Assembly (NCBI RefSeq): GCF_001722335.1
Contig: NZ_MIHA01000002.1
Location: 310,001 to 374,000, forward strand
Reading direction: 5' to 3'
DNA: 64,000 nucleotides
Source of the DNA: Mycolicibacterium flavescens
GTDB taxonomy: Bacteria > Actinomycetota > Actinomycetes > Mycobacteriales > Mycobacteriaceae
Made by a program: the position numbers and the translations under genes. Shown one piece after another: positions 9,315 through 17,728 of this stretch (positions are counted from its first letter, which is position 1; every line of letters starts with the position of its first letter). A model generated the notes under the pieces. It did no database searches and was not told the DNA's origin. It saw nothing but the letters and a program-made list of their open reading frames with translations.

Positions 9315-9803
9315 ATGAACAGCACACGTCGTAGCGAAATCGAAATTCAAGGGTTCCAGGCGTCACCGGAACTGGCCGCCAACCTGCAGCGCGTTCTGGT
9401 CGACCTGATCGAGTTGACACTGCAGGGCAAGCAGGCCCACTGGAACGTCGTCGGCACCAACTTCCGTGACCTGCACCTGCAACTCGACGAGCTGGTCGAC
9501 TTCGCGCGCGAGAACAGCGACACCGTCGCCGAGCGCATGCGCGCGCTGGACGCCGTGCCCGACGGCCGTTCGGACACCGTGACGTCCTCGACCACACTGC
9601 CGCAGTTCCCGGCTTACGAGGTCAGCACGCAGGAAGCCGTCGACCTGATCACCGGCCGCATCTACGCGGCCGTCGACACGATCCGCACCGTGCACGACGC
9701 CGTCGACGCCGAGGATCCCACGACCGCCGACATCCTGCACCAGATGATCGACGGGCTGGAGAAGTTGGCCTGGCTGATCAAGTCGGAGAACCGCAAGGTC
9801 TAA
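9315..9803 (+). CDS. dps: Dps-family ferritin-like DNA protection protein
   Basis: Mini-ferritin of 162 residues that oxidises and stores iron and shields DNA under oxidative or starvation stress. The ferroxidase motif is visible as QGKQAHWNVVGTNFRDLHLQLDELVDFARE (shown here only in outline: His and Asp/Glu ligands around residues 40-65). The length is typical, and the N-terminus is short and basic. ATG at 9315 follows GAAGAGGA. The palindrome at 9274-9296 probably provides metal- or peroxide-responsive control. It stands alone: the preceding gene ends 55 bases earlier and the following SRPBCC gene begins 28 bases later. Confidence 0.93.
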   Translation: MNSTRRSEIEIQGFQASPELAANLQRVLVDLIELTLQGKQAHWNVVGTNFRDLHLQLDELVDFARENSDTVAERMRALDAVPDGRSDTVTSSTTLPQFPAYEVSTQEAVDLITGRIYAAVDTIRTVHDAVDAEDPTTADILHQMIDGLEKLAWLIKSENRKV

Positions 9804-9831
9804 ATCAGCGCTCTGCGGGTATCCACCCGTC

Positions 9832-10284
9832 GTGACTGTGACGCGAGATATCCATGCCTCCCGCCAACAGGTCTGGGACGTCATGGCCGACGGGTGGACC
9901 TACTCGCAGTGGGTGGTCGGCAACAGCCGCATGCGGGCCGTCGACCCGAACTGGCCGGCGCCGGGTTCGTCGATCCGGCACTCGGTCGGAGTCTGGCCGC
10001 TGTTGCTGGACGACGTGACCATCGTCGAGAAGAGCGTTCCCCTCGAGGAACTGGTGCTGCACGCCAAGGGTCGGCCGTTCGGTGGCGCACGAATCATATT
10101 GCGGCTCAGCGATATCCCCGACGGCTGCCGGGTAGAGATGACGGAATTCCCGATCAGCGGGCCCGCCGCGATAATGCCGAACAAACTCTCCGACCTGGCG
10201 GTCTACCCCCGCAACCGGGAGACACTGTGGCGGCTGGCGGCATTGGCCGAGCGGCTCAAACCGACTGAGGTCTCCGACGACTGA
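9832..10284 (+). CDS. SRPBCC family protein
   Basis: A 150-residue soluble protein of the START/Bet v 1-like SRPBCC fold, which binds hydrophobic ligands. It begins with the typical TVTRDIHASRQQVWDVMADGW strand-helix, carries mid-domain strands (KGRPFGGARIILRLSD) and ends in the long C-terminal helix RNRETLWRLAALAERL. GTG at 9832 is chosen because it starts directly at the domain edge. The ligand is unknown; many mycobacteria carry several such genes. Its 3' end overlaps the convergent cyclase gene by 29 bases. Confidence 0.8.
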   Translation: MTVTRDIHASRQQVWDVMADGWTYSQWVVGNSRMRAVDPNWPAPGSSIRHSVGVWPLLLDDVTIVEKSVPLEELVLHAKGRPFGGARIILRLSDIPDGCRVEMTEFPISGPAAIMPNKLSDLAVYPRNRETLWRLAALAERLKPTEVSDD

Positions 10285-11551
10285 GTTGGTCGACCGCCCG
10301 GTCGTCTGACGCGGCGCGGCGCCCGACCAGGTACCACGTCGTCATGACGCCCTTGCCTTTGACCTCGACCTCGCCGCGGGGTTCGAGGACAAAGGTGTCG
10401 CTGAGCCGTTCGTAGACGTCCTGCGGGACCTGGATGCGTCCCTCGACGTCGGTGGTCTCCATCCGCGATGCGACGTTGACCGCGTCGCCCCAGACGTCGT
10501 AGAAGAACTTGCGGGCGCCGACGACGCCGGCGACGACGGGTCCCGCGGCCAGTCCGATGCGCAGCGGTACCTCCCGGCCGAGTGGGTCGCGCAGGTCGGC
10601 CACCGCGTCCGCCATGTCGAGCGCCAGCGCGGCCAGCGCCTCGATGTGGTCCGCGCGGGGTTCCGGGACTCCGCTGACCACCATGTACGAGTCGCCACTG
10701 GTCTTGACCTTCTCGAGGCCGTGCCGGTCGACGAGCGCGTCGAGGTCGGTGTAGAGGCGGTCGAGGAAGCGGACCAGATCGTCGGGCGTGGTGTCGCTGG
10801 CGCGCTTGGTGTATCCGGCGATATCGGCGAACAGGATTGAGGCGTCGTCGTAGCGGTCGGCGATCACGGTGCGCGTCGGGTCTTTGAGGCGCTCGGCGAT
10901 CTGGGCCGGAAGGATGTTGGCCAGCAGGCGTTCTGACCGCTCGTACTCGGCCTCCATCGCCAGGCGTGCCCGGCGGATCTCACGAAGTGCGTACCAGAGC
11001 GTGGCGATGACGAGGATCCACGCGGTGAGCACGGTGAGCACGAACGACGTCGAGAACGCCCAACCCGGCTGCGCGCCCGTGTCATTGGGGACGAAGAACT
11101 CCAGCAGGATCACCGTCACGGCGCCGACAGCGGCCAGCGCCGACGCCAGCACGATGTGGTCGATGCCCAAGACCAGCACGGTGATCGCCGCGGCGACGAC
11201 GAAATAGAACTGCAGCCCCGTGCCGGTCCCGAGGTGGATACAGACGACGGTGATCGTCGTGTAGGCGATCGCGAAGAACACCAGCGGCGCGACCAGCTCG
11301 CCGAATCGGCACAGATAGGGGATGGCCGCGAATGCGGCCGCGCTGCCGAGGTTGACCAGCGCGATCCACCAGATCTCGCGCCCGATCAACAATCCCTGGA
11401 TGCCGAAGAAGGCGCTGATCGCCGCGCTGATCATCGCGGTCACGTTCAGCACCCGGCGATGACGTACGGCGTTGTCGGCGTAGTGCCGGACGCGCGCGGG
11501 AGTGCGACTGTCGAGCGCCACCTCAGGCACGCAGACCGGCCGCAGCCTCAT
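10256..11551 (-). CDS. cya: Membrane-anchored class III adenylate cyclase (Rv1625c type)
   Basis: Makes cAMP from ATP. The 431-residue protein has six hydrophobic helices (about residues 35-185), a linker helix, and one class III cyclase domain from about residue 230. Metal-binding aspartates are Asp243 (ILFADIAGYT) and Asp287 (KTSGDSYM); Lys281 and the DVWGDAVNVASR segment supply purine-specifying and transition-state residues, as in Rv1625c, whose context it shares. A single domain implies a homodimer. ATG at 11551 is preferred; a GTG two codons upstream is possible. The frame is open for 82 further codons, but those are not membrane-like. cAMP output links to the CRP-like site at cydA and the Rv1636-type stress protein in this window. 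Confidence 0.9.
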   Translation of the reverse strand: MRLRPVCVPEVALDSRTPARVRHYADNAVRHRRVLNVTAMISAAISAFFGIQGLLIGREIWWIALVNLGSAAAFAAIPYLCRFGELVAPLVFFAIAYTTITVVCIHLGTGTGLQFYFVVAAAITVLVLGIDHIVLASALAAVGAVTVILLEFFVPNDTGAQPGWAFSTSFVLTVLTAWILVIATLWYALREIRRARLAMEAEYERSERLLANILPAQIAERLKDPTRTVIADRYDDASILFADIAGYTKRASDTTPDDLVRFLDRLYTDLDALVDRHGLEKVKTSGDSYMVVSGVPEPRADHIEALAALALDMADAVADLRDPLGREVPLRIGLAAGPVVAGVVGARKFFYDVWGDAVNVASRMETTDVEGRIQVPQDVYERLSDTFVLEPRGEVEVKGKGVMTTWYLVGRRAASDDRAVDQLSRRRPQSV

Positions 11552-12274
11552 CTCCACAAGCACAGGGTAGCGCCGAAAGCGGTGCCGACCTGCGCTTTTG
11601 CCAGTCAAAGAGCGAGCAGACCGCGCGTCGCGACTACCGAAGCCCGGCACCGTTTGCTTTTGACACCCCGGATCAGCGCCCGTAATTAACCGCAGGTTTG
11701 CTCCATTCTGTCGGGGTGAATGTCCGACGGGTACCGATTGTCGACATGACGAGGGGCGGCGTAGAGGACGCAACAGCACGGTCGCAACGGACGTCACGTG
11801 ACGAATCCGGGGAGCTCATCCGGGGGCATACCGGCCGCCGCGAAATCCGCCGAAGCGGTAGCTGATGAAAACTGTGACCGCGAATTTATTTTCGCGTTGG
11901 CAAATAAAATCGTTCGGTCATTGCCGGGCGCATTCACAGCTAGCGGGCCACCATTCCGGGGACGGATATTCGTCTAACCGACCGCCCGGCTCATGCGGCT
12001 ATGAGCTGCGCTTACCGCTGTCCAGCGCGTTATCGCAGGTCCGGGAGCCGGCAAACGGTACCAATGGTATGGAATTTGCCGGTACGGCGCGGATGTGGAC
12101 AGGAAACGGCCATACAACTGACTTGGTAAACGGCGGGGCGATCGGCGATCGGTATTCGCTTAATGGCTAAGAAGATTTCCTGACGATTAGGTGTGTATGG
12201 TCCTCCCGAATGCGTTAATTTGTGTTTCTCGCATCGCTGACTGCCGTCTGGCTGAGAACTGAACAGGAGTGCCC
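11552..12274. other. 723-base non-coding stretch between cya and the glycosidase gene
   Basis: No convincing gene is seen. Base composition is visibly less GC-rich than the neighbours, with runs such as AATTTATTTTCG and AAATAAAAT. The only notable open frame (11865-12170, plus strand) has no coding character. The stretch must hold the divergent promoters of cya and of the glycosidase gene, and contains an inverted repeat at 12048-12082. It could supply a long leader or a small RNA. Confidence 0.6.
12048..12082 (+). repeat. Inverted repeat (hairpin) in the glycosidase upstream region
   Basis: CCGGCAAA at 12048-12055 pairs perfectly with TTTGCCGG at 12075-12082, and within the loop TACC (12059-12062) pairs with GGTA (12066-12069) around AAT. 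The result is a two-tier stem suited to an RNA hairpin or a large protein-binding palindrome. It has no U-run after it, so it is not a simple terminator. It lies 190 bases before the gene start at 12275. Confidence 0.45.
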
Positions 12275-14392
12275 ATGGGGCTCATCGGGAAGCGCCGACT
12301 GCGTCGCTATGGGGTGGCAAGCGTGATTGCCGCTGCGCCTCTCGCGGTGCTGTGCGCCTATGTGACGAATTTGCTTGTCCCCACGGAGCCGCTGCCGCGG
12401 CCGGTCAGCTACAGCTACGTCCCCGCAGCGGTGATCGAGAATTCCAACGACACGATCGGCATCGCCGACTCCGACATCTACGGTCTCACCACGCCGGACG
12501 GCGGTATCGACTACGACGCCATCGACCGGCATCTCGAGGAGATGCAGAAGCTCGGTGTGAACACCGTCCGTGTGCTGATTCCGTGGGCCGACATCCAACC
12601 GGTTCCGCCGGGCACACTTCCGCCGGACTGGGAAGAATCGCTGTGGAACCGCTCCGACTACATCATCAATGCGGCCCACGAGCGGGGAATGGCGGTTCTC
12701 GGGGTGCTGAACACGACGCCGAACTGGGGTGATGACCCGAACGAGCCGGGCTTCGGAATCTACACCCCGCCGGATCCGGAGCTGTACGCCGCGTGGGCCG
12801 CCACCGTCGCGGAGGAGTACAAAGGCATGGTCTCGGCGTACGAGATCTGGAACGAGCCGAACTACGTCGCGTACTGGACCGCCGGCCCCGACCCGGAGCA
12901 CTACACCGAGATCCTCAAGGCCGCATACGAGGCGATCAAAGACGTCGATGCCGAAGCGCTCGTTGTCGCCGGAGTGCTTGGCACGGTTCAGGATTCAAGT
13001 TTGACGATGAACCCGGTGACGTTCGTCGAGCGGATGTACGCCGCGGGCGCGAAGGGCTTCTTCGACGCGCTGTCGATCCACCCGTACAACAACGAAATCA
13101 AGTTCTCCGACGGGCTTGATCCCGACAACCTGTGGCAGACGCCCGTCGAGCAGCTGATCGCGATCCGGCAGCAGATGATCGACAACGGTGATGACGCGCT
13201 GAAGATCTGGGCCACCGAGTACGGCTTGAGCACCTACATCAAGGACCAGGAGACCCAGGCCGCCTGGGTGAAGGACTTCCTCGACTACTGGGGTGCGCAG
13301 GACTACACGGGCCCGGCGTTCCTGTTCACGCTGCGGGACCGGCTGAACGACATCAGCGAAGAGGGCACGATGGGCATCTTCACCTACGAGTGGGGACGCA
13401 AGTTGGTGGCCGACGTGATCGAATGCGCGACGACGGGCCGCAAGTGCGCCGTTGAGCCCGATCCCGATCCGGTGGATCCGATCACGGGTCTCGTGCAGGC
13501 GATCGCGGCAGTTCTCCAGCAGGTGTACAACGTTGTGGCGCAGACGGTTACGCAGCTGGCCAACGCCGTGGTCAACCTGGTGGCCGACGCGCTGCGCAAC
13601 CTGTTCGGCGGCCTGACCAACCCGGCGACGGCCACCCTCGACGTTCCGGCCGAGACCCGGATCGCGCTGGCCGATGCGGTCACCGTCGCCGCCGAAGACG
13701 TGACGGGAGAACCGCTCTCGTCGGTCGAGGCGCTGGACAACCCGGTCGCCGAAGAGGCCCCCGAGGTCACGCCGGAGCCGGCTGAGGTCGTGCCTGCGCC
13801 GGCCGAAGAGGTCCCGGCCGAAGAGGTCCCGGCCGAGGTGCTGCCCGAGCCCACCCCGGTCACCGAGCCGACCGAGGAACTGCCGGTCGAGGAGGTACCG
13901 GTCGAAGAAGTGCCGGTCGAAGAGGTCCCGGCACCGGTGGTCGAGGAGACCCCCGCGCCGGTCGAACCCGAGGAACCGGCGCCGGCCGACGAGGACGAGG
14001 AACTCCCGGCCGAAGACGAGGAGGCCCCGGCCGAGGACGAGGAGGCCCCGGCCGAAGACGAGGAGACGACAGACAACGACGATGCCTCCGATGACGGCGC
14101 GTCCGACGAGGACACCCGCACCGACACCAAGGACGGGAACAAGGCCACACCGGGCACCGGTGGCGCCGGGAATGGCGCTGGCACAGGCAGTCCCGGCTCC
14201 GGCGGCGCGAGCGATCCGGGCTCTGCCGGGGACGCCGGCGGAACGGGTCCGGGCGGTGCCGATGCGGGCGGTGCCGATGCGGGTGGTGCCGGTTCCGGAG
14301 GTGACGACGGGTCCGGTGGCGGTGACAAGTCCGGCGGTGGCTCCAACGTGAGCTACGTGCAGGGGCCGTGGGGCATGATCCTGGTGGTGTGA
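12275..14392 (+). CDS. Exported GH-A clan glycoside hydrolase-like protein with acidic and Gly-rich tail
   Basis: A 705-residue protein. A basic start and a hydrophobic segment (residues 12-33) look like a signal peptide or anchor. Residues 60-395 form a TIM-barrel domain of cellulase/xylanase-like clan GH-A: the acid/base is Glu194 in YEIWNEPNY and the nucleophile is probably Glu315 in IWATEYG. The substrate is unknown. The region around 400-470 is amphipathic. Residues about 480-620 are rich in Pro-Glu-Val repeats (EEVPVEEVPVEEVPA) and EDEEAPA units, and the last 90 are Gly/Ser/Asp-rich, ending hydrophobically (WGMILVV). The tail may span the cell wall or carry glycans. ATG 12275 has a good GAACAGGAG site; a GTG two codons earlier is weaker. 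Confidence 0.8.
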   Translation: MGLIGKRRLRRYGVASVIAAAPLAVLCAYVTNLLVPTEPLPRPVSYSYVPAAVIENSNDTIGIADSDIYGLTTPDGGIDYDAIDRHLEEMQKLGVNTVRVLIPWADIQPVPPGTLPPDWEESLWNRSDYIINAAHERGMAVLGVLNTTPNWGDDPNEPGFGIYTPPDPELYAAWAATVAEEYKGMVSAYEIWNEPNYVAYWTAGPDPEHYTEILKAAYEAIKDVDAEALVVAGVLGTVQDSSLTMNPVTFVERMYAAGAKGFFDALSIHPYNNEIKFSDGLDPDNLWQTPVEQLIAIRQQMIDNGDDALKIWATEYGLSTYIKDQETQAAWVKDFLDYWGAQDYTGPAFLFTLRDRLNDISEEGTMGIFTYEWGRKLVADVIECATTGRKCAVEPDPDPVDPITGLVQAIAAVLQQVYNVVAQTVTQLANAVVNLVADALRNLFGGLTNPATATLDVPAETRIALADAVTVAAEDVTGEPLSSVEALDNPVAEEAPEVTPEPAEVVPAPAEEVPAEEVPAEVLPEPTPVTEPTEELPVEEVPVEEVPVEEVPAPVVEETPAPVEPEEPAPADEDEELPAEDEEAPAEDEEAPAEDEETTDNDDASDDGASDEDTRTDTKDGNKATPGTGGAGNGAGTGSPGSGGASDPGSAGDAGGTGPGGADAGGADAGGAGSGGDDGSGGGDKSGGGSNVSYVQGPWGMILVV

Positions 14393-14402
14393 GCGCCGTC
14401 GG

Positions 14403-14476
14403 TGCCCTCGGTGAGATTCGAACTCACACTGTACGGGTTTTGAATCCGTTTCCTCTGCCAGTTGGGATACGAGGGC
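14403..14476 (-). tRNA. tRNA-Leu (anticodon CAA), 74 nt with short variable loop
   Basis: The reverse strand folds as a cloverleaf: acceptor GCCCTCG/CGAGGGC (7 perfect pairs), T arm GTGAG-TTCGAAT-CTCAC, and anticodon loop TTCAAAA giving CAA, which reads the Leu codon UUG. The discriminator is A, followed by CC but no full encoded CCA. Two features are odd: the variable loop is only 5 nt (ACAGT), whereas bacterial tRNA-Leu normally has a long variable arm, and the anticodon stem has an A-C mismatch at its loop-closing pair. The position beside pdtaR and cya matches a tRNA gene in M. tuberculosis as I recall it. Confidence 0.8.
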
Positions 14477-14497
14477 TCGCAGTTGCTGCGGGTTACC

Positions 14498-14526
14498 ACC
14501 ATAGAGGATGACCCGAAGTCGCTGAA
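14498..14526 (-). promoter_or_regulatory. Candidate promoter of the tRNA-Leu gene
   Basis: On the minus strand TTCAGC (14526-14521) and TATGGT (14503-14498) are separated by exactly 17 bases, fitting a sigma-70-type promoter (mycobacterial -10 pattern TANNNT). The -10 element ends 22 bases before the tRNA 5' end. The element lies just ahead of the pdtaR start, so the two genes are divergent from a shared region. Confidence 0.5.
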
Positions 14527-14545
14527 CGGGGCCGTTACCGCCACA

Positions 14546-15187
14546 ATGTCATCCATGGCATCCATGAGCGGGTCACCGACCGAAGGCCAGCAGGCGCGCC
14601 GTGTACTCGTCGCCGAAGACGAGGCACTGATCCGCATGGATTTGGCCGAGATGCTGCGTGAGGAGGGCTACGAGATCGTCGGCGAGGCCGGTGACGGGCA
14701 GGAGGCCGTCGACCTGGCCGAGAAGCTCAAGCCCGACCTCGTGATCATGGACGTCAAGATGCCGCGCCGCGACGGAATAGACGCCGCCGCGGAGATCGCG
14801 AGCAAGCGCATCGCGCCGATCGTCATCCTGACCGCGTTCAGCCAGCGCGAACTGGTGGAACGCGCACGCGACGCCGGCGCGATGGCCTACCTGGTCAAAC
14901 CGTTCACGGTCACCGATCTGATCCCGGCCATCGAGGTCGCGGTCAGCCGGTTCAGCGAGATCTCCGCGCTCGAGCAGGAGGTCGCGACGCTGTCGGACCG
15001 GTTGGAGACCCGCAAGCTGGTCGAACGCGCCAAGGGTTTGCTCCAGGAAAAGCAGGGGATGACCGAACCCGAGGCCTTCAAGTGGATCCAGCGTGCTGCG
15101 ATGGACCGCCGCACGACGATGAAGCGGGTCGCTGAGGTGGTGCTCGAAACCCTCGACACGCCTGGCGACGCGGCGGCCTCGAGCTGA
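14546..15187 (+). CDS. pdtaR: Response regulator with ANTAR RNA-binding domain (PdtaR)
   Basis: Antiterminator-type two-component regulator that works on RNA instead of DNA. The receiver domain has VAEDEALIRMDLAEMLREEG, phosphoacceptor Asp69 in LVIMDVKMPRRDG and Lys in AYLVKPF. The C-terminal ANTAR domain (about residues 145-205) has the family pattern RKLVERAKGLLQ...MTEPEAFKWIQRAAMDRRTTM. It closely resembles M. tuberculosis PdtaR (Rv1626), whose kinase PdtaS is encoded elsewhere. Three in-frame ATGs (14546, 14555, 14564) precede the domain and none has a clear ribosome site, so the start is uncertain by six codons. Confidence 0.95.
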   Translation: MSSMASMSGSPTEGQQARRVLVAEDEALIRMDLAEMLREEGYEIVGEAGDGQEAVDLAEKLKPDLVIMDVKMPRRDGIDAAAEIASKRIAPIVILTAFSQRELVERARDAGAMAYLVKPFTVTDLIPAIEVAVSRFSEISALEQEVATLSDRLETRKLVERAKGLLQEKQGMTEPEAFKWIQRAAMDRRTTMKRVAEVVLETLDTPGDAAASS

Positions 15188-15388
15188 CCCGCGGCGGCTC
15201 CACCAGGTAATAATTACGTTTCCGACGGCACCGTTTCGCCCCGCCGATCACGCGAAAGCCACCAAGCCTTTTCCAACAGCGCGCACTGAGGCCATGCGTT
15301 GGTTAAGGTTCACCCGAAGCATCGCCGCCCCCGCCTTGTCGGGTCGAGGCGCCGAAGCCGACATACATCATTGACACGGAGGTGAAGC

Positions 15389-16606
15389 GTGCGCTTTGGC
15401 GTGGCACGGAAAGCATTTGCCATCAGCAGTGCCGGTTTGGTCGCGCTCGGTATAGCCGGCTGCCAGCAGTCCGAACCGAGCGAGGACGGCGGGAGTGCGC
15501 AGAGCGACCTCAAGATCGTCGAACAGGTGCAGATCGACGAGACCGGGGCCGAGGTCAAGGCCGACGAGAGCGCCGCGCCCGCCGATCCGGCAGGGGACGG
15601 CAACGCCCAGTGCCCGCCGGTGTCGCTCGCGATGGCCGGCGCGCTCAACGGCCCCGACGCCGCGCTCGGCATCAACATCAAGAACGGCATCCAGCTCGCC
15701 GTCGACAAGCACAACGCCGCCAACCCCGGCTGCCAGGTGCAGCTCAAGACCTTCGACACCGAAGGTGACCCGCAGAAGGCCACCCAGATCGCGCCGCAGA
15801 TCATCAACGACGCGTTCACCATCGGCCTGATCGGCCCGGCCTTCTCCGGCGAGACCAACGCGACCGGTGACGTGTTCAACCAGGCCGGCCTGGTCGCGGC
15901 CACCGCCTCGGCCACCAATGTCACGCTCTCCGAGAAGGGGTGGCGGACGTTCTTCCGCGGTCTGGGCAACGACGGCGTGCAGGGCCCCTCGGTGGCCAAC
16001 TACCTGAAGAACACACTCGGCCACCAGAAGGTGTGCGTGGTCGACGACAGCACCGACTACGGCCTGGGCCTGGCCCAGACCGTGCGCGAGACGCTCGGCC
16101 CGGTGGCCGATTCCGGCTGCAACATCTCGGTGAAGAAGGGCGACAAGGACTTCTCGGCAGCCGTCACCCAGATCAAGGGCGCCGCGCCCGATTCGGTGTT
16201 CTTCAGCGGCTACTACGCCGAGGCGTCGCCGTTCGTGCAGCAGCTCAAGGACGGCGGCTTCGAGGGTGCATTCGTCAGCGCCGACGGCACCAAGGACCCC
16301 GAGTTCGTCAAGCAGGCCGGTGACGCGGCCAAGGACGCCATCCTGTCCTGCCCGTGCGGCCCGGCGACCGGCAGCTTCGCCGAGGAGTACACCCAGAAGT
16401 TCAACCAGGAGCCCGGCACCTACAGCTCCGAGGGCTACGACCTGGGCACGATCATGCTCAAGGGCATCGACTCGGGCGCGATCACCCGGCCGGCGCTGCT
16501 GGACTTCGTCCGCAACTACAACGGTCGCGGCGTCGCCCGGCAGTATCAGTGGACTCCGGAAGGTGAGCTGACCACCAGCCTCATCTGGATCTACAAGGTT
16601 CAGTAG
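15389..16606 (+). CDS. Branched-chain amino-acid ABC transporter, substrate-binding lipoprotein (LivK type)
   Basis: Periplasmic-binding-protein-like lipoprotein of 405 residues, first gene of a five-gene Liv-type operon. The GTG start at 15389 has GGAGGT upstream. The signal sequence ends in a lipobox LGIAGC (Cys about residue 23). The mature protein is a Peripla_BP_6 domain: VSLAMAGALNGPDAALGINIKNG, then GPAFSGETNATGDVFNQAGL, and a late TYSSEGYDLGTIML. The Gly-Asp-rich linker after the lipid anchor is usual. The substrate may be leucine, isoleucine or valine; other short amides cannot be excluded. Confidence 0.92.
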   Translation: MRFGVARKAFAISSAGLVALGIAGCQQSEPSEDGGSAQSDLKIVEQVQIDETGAEVKADESAAPADPAGDGNAQCPPVSLAMAGALNGPDAALGINIKNGIQLAVDKHNAANPGCQVQLKTFDTEGDPQKATQIAPQIINDAFTIGLIGPAFSGETNATGDVFNQAGLVAATASATNVTLSEKGWRTFFRGLGNDGVQGPSVANYLKNTLGHQKVCVVDDSTDYGLGLAQTVRETLGPVADSGCNISVKKGDKDFSAAVTQIKGAAPDSVFFSGYYAEASPFVQQLKDGGFEGAFVSADGTKDPEFVKQAGDAAKDAILSCPCGPATGSFAEEYTQKFNQEPGTYSSEGYDLGTIMLKGIDSGAITRPALLDFVRNYNGRGVARQYQWTPEGELTTSLIWIYKVQ

Positions 16607-16620
16607 GAAGACAGGCGAGA

Positions 16621-16650
16621 CGCGTCCGATGCCGCCACGGCTCGGGCGCG
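16621..16650 (+). terminator. Strong intra-operon hairpin between livK-like and livH-like genes
   Basis: Bases 16621-16634 pair with 16638-16650 around a CCA loop: nine pairs, one bulged T (16630), then four GC pairs. A weak T-containing tract (TTCTCGTG) follows. It lies 14 bases after the binding-protein stop. Such hairpins usually cause partial termination or protect the upstream mRNA, giving more binding protein than permease. Confidence 0.6.
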
Positions 16651-16690
16651 TTCTCGTGACCACACCCTTGTCGCGAGGAGCCGCCCCCGG

Positions 16691-17728
16691 ATGAGTCACC
16701 AGTGCGTCGAGCAGTACGCCTGCTTGGCCGCGAACATCAACTTCAACCTGGACGGCCTGCGGGACGGGTTCTGGCAGTTGACGATCGACGGCCTCTCCTG
16801 GGGCGCGATCTACGCGCTGGTCGCGGTCGGGTACACCCTGGTGTACGGCGTGCTCAAGCTGATCAACTTCGCGCACTCCGAAGTGTTCATGTTCGGCATG
16901 TTCGGCGCCTACTTCTGCCTCGACATGATCCTGGGTTTCACCCCGAGCGGGAACACCTACGACAAGGGCATCGGGTTGACCGTGCTCTACCTGGGCATCG
17001 CGATGCTGTTCGCGATGGCCGTGTCGGGCGGCACGGCGGTGGGACTGGAGGCGATCGCCTACCGGCCGCTGCGCCGACGCAAGGCCGAACGGCTGTCGTT
17101 TCTGATCACCGCGATCGGCATGTCATTCGTACTACAGGAATTCGTGCACTTCATCCTGCCGAAGATCATCGACGGATACGGCGGCTCCAACGCCCAGCAG
17201 CCGATCCGGCTGGTCTCGCCGGAAACCCAGTTCACGGTGTTCGGCGCCGCGGTCTCCAACATCACGCTGATCATCGTTGTCGCGGCGCTGTTCCTGGCAC
17301 TGATGACCGATATGACGATCAACCGCACCAAGTTCGGCCGCGGCATCCGGGCGGTGGCCCAGGATCCCGACACCGCGACGCTGATGGGCGTCTCCCGCGA
17401 ACGCATCATCATGACCACCTTCCTGATCGGCGGTCTGCTGGCCGGCGCGGCCGCACTGCTCTACACCCTGAAGGTCCCGCAGGGCATCATCTACTCCGGC
17501 GGCTTCCTGCTCGGCATCAAGGCGTTCTCGGCCGCCGTGCTCGGCGGCATCGGCAACCTGCGCGGCGCGCTGCTGGGCGGTCTGCTGCTGGGGATCATGG
17601 AGAACTACGGGCAGGCGGTGTTCGGCACGCAGTGGCGTGATGTGGTGGCGTTCGTCTTGCTGGTTCTCGTGCTGTTCTTCCGCCCCACCGGGATACTCGG
17701 CGAGAGCCTCGGAAAGGCGCGAGCATGA
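16691..17728 (+). CDS. livH: Branched-chain amino-acid ABC permease (LivH type)
   Basis: Inner membrane permease, 345 residues with about eight to nine helices. Family features: GLSWGAIYALVAVGYTLVYGVLKLINFAHSE near the N-terminus (described here in outline, residues 33-63), the cytoplasmic RPLRRRKAERLSFLITAIGMS loop, and the coupling region GRGIRAVAQDPDTATLMGVS. The N-terminal 25 residues include three Cys and are unusual for the family. It overlaps the next permease by 4 bases (ATGA), so translation is coupled. Confidence 0.92.
   Translation: MSHQCVEQYACLAANINFNLDGLRDGFWQLTIDGLSWGAIYALVAVGYTLVYGVLKLINFAHSEVFMFGMFGAYFCLDMILGFTPSGNTYDKGIGLTVLYLGIAMLFAMAVSGGTAVGLEAIAYRPLRRRKAERLSFLITAIGMSFVLQEFVHFILPKIIDGYGGSNAQQPIRLVSPETQFTVFGAAVSNITLIIVVAALFLALMTDMTINRTKFGRGIRAVAQDPDTATLMGVSRERIIMTTFLIGGLLAGAAALLYTLKVPQGIIYSGGFLLGIKAFSAAVLGGIGNLRGALLGGLLLGIMENYGQAVFGTQWRDVVAFVLLVLVLFFRPTGILGESLGKARA

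Noticed and set aside
11660..11688. TTGACA-17-TAATTA as a rightward promoter for a small RNA.
   Set aside because: The -10 lacks the conserved final T of TANNNT, and nothing downstream independently supports a transcript.
11865..12170. 101-codon open frame in the non-coding stretch upstream of the glycosidase gene.
   Set aside because: Its translation (mixed polar, no domain, poor third-position GC) and lack of a ribosome site do not look like a protein.
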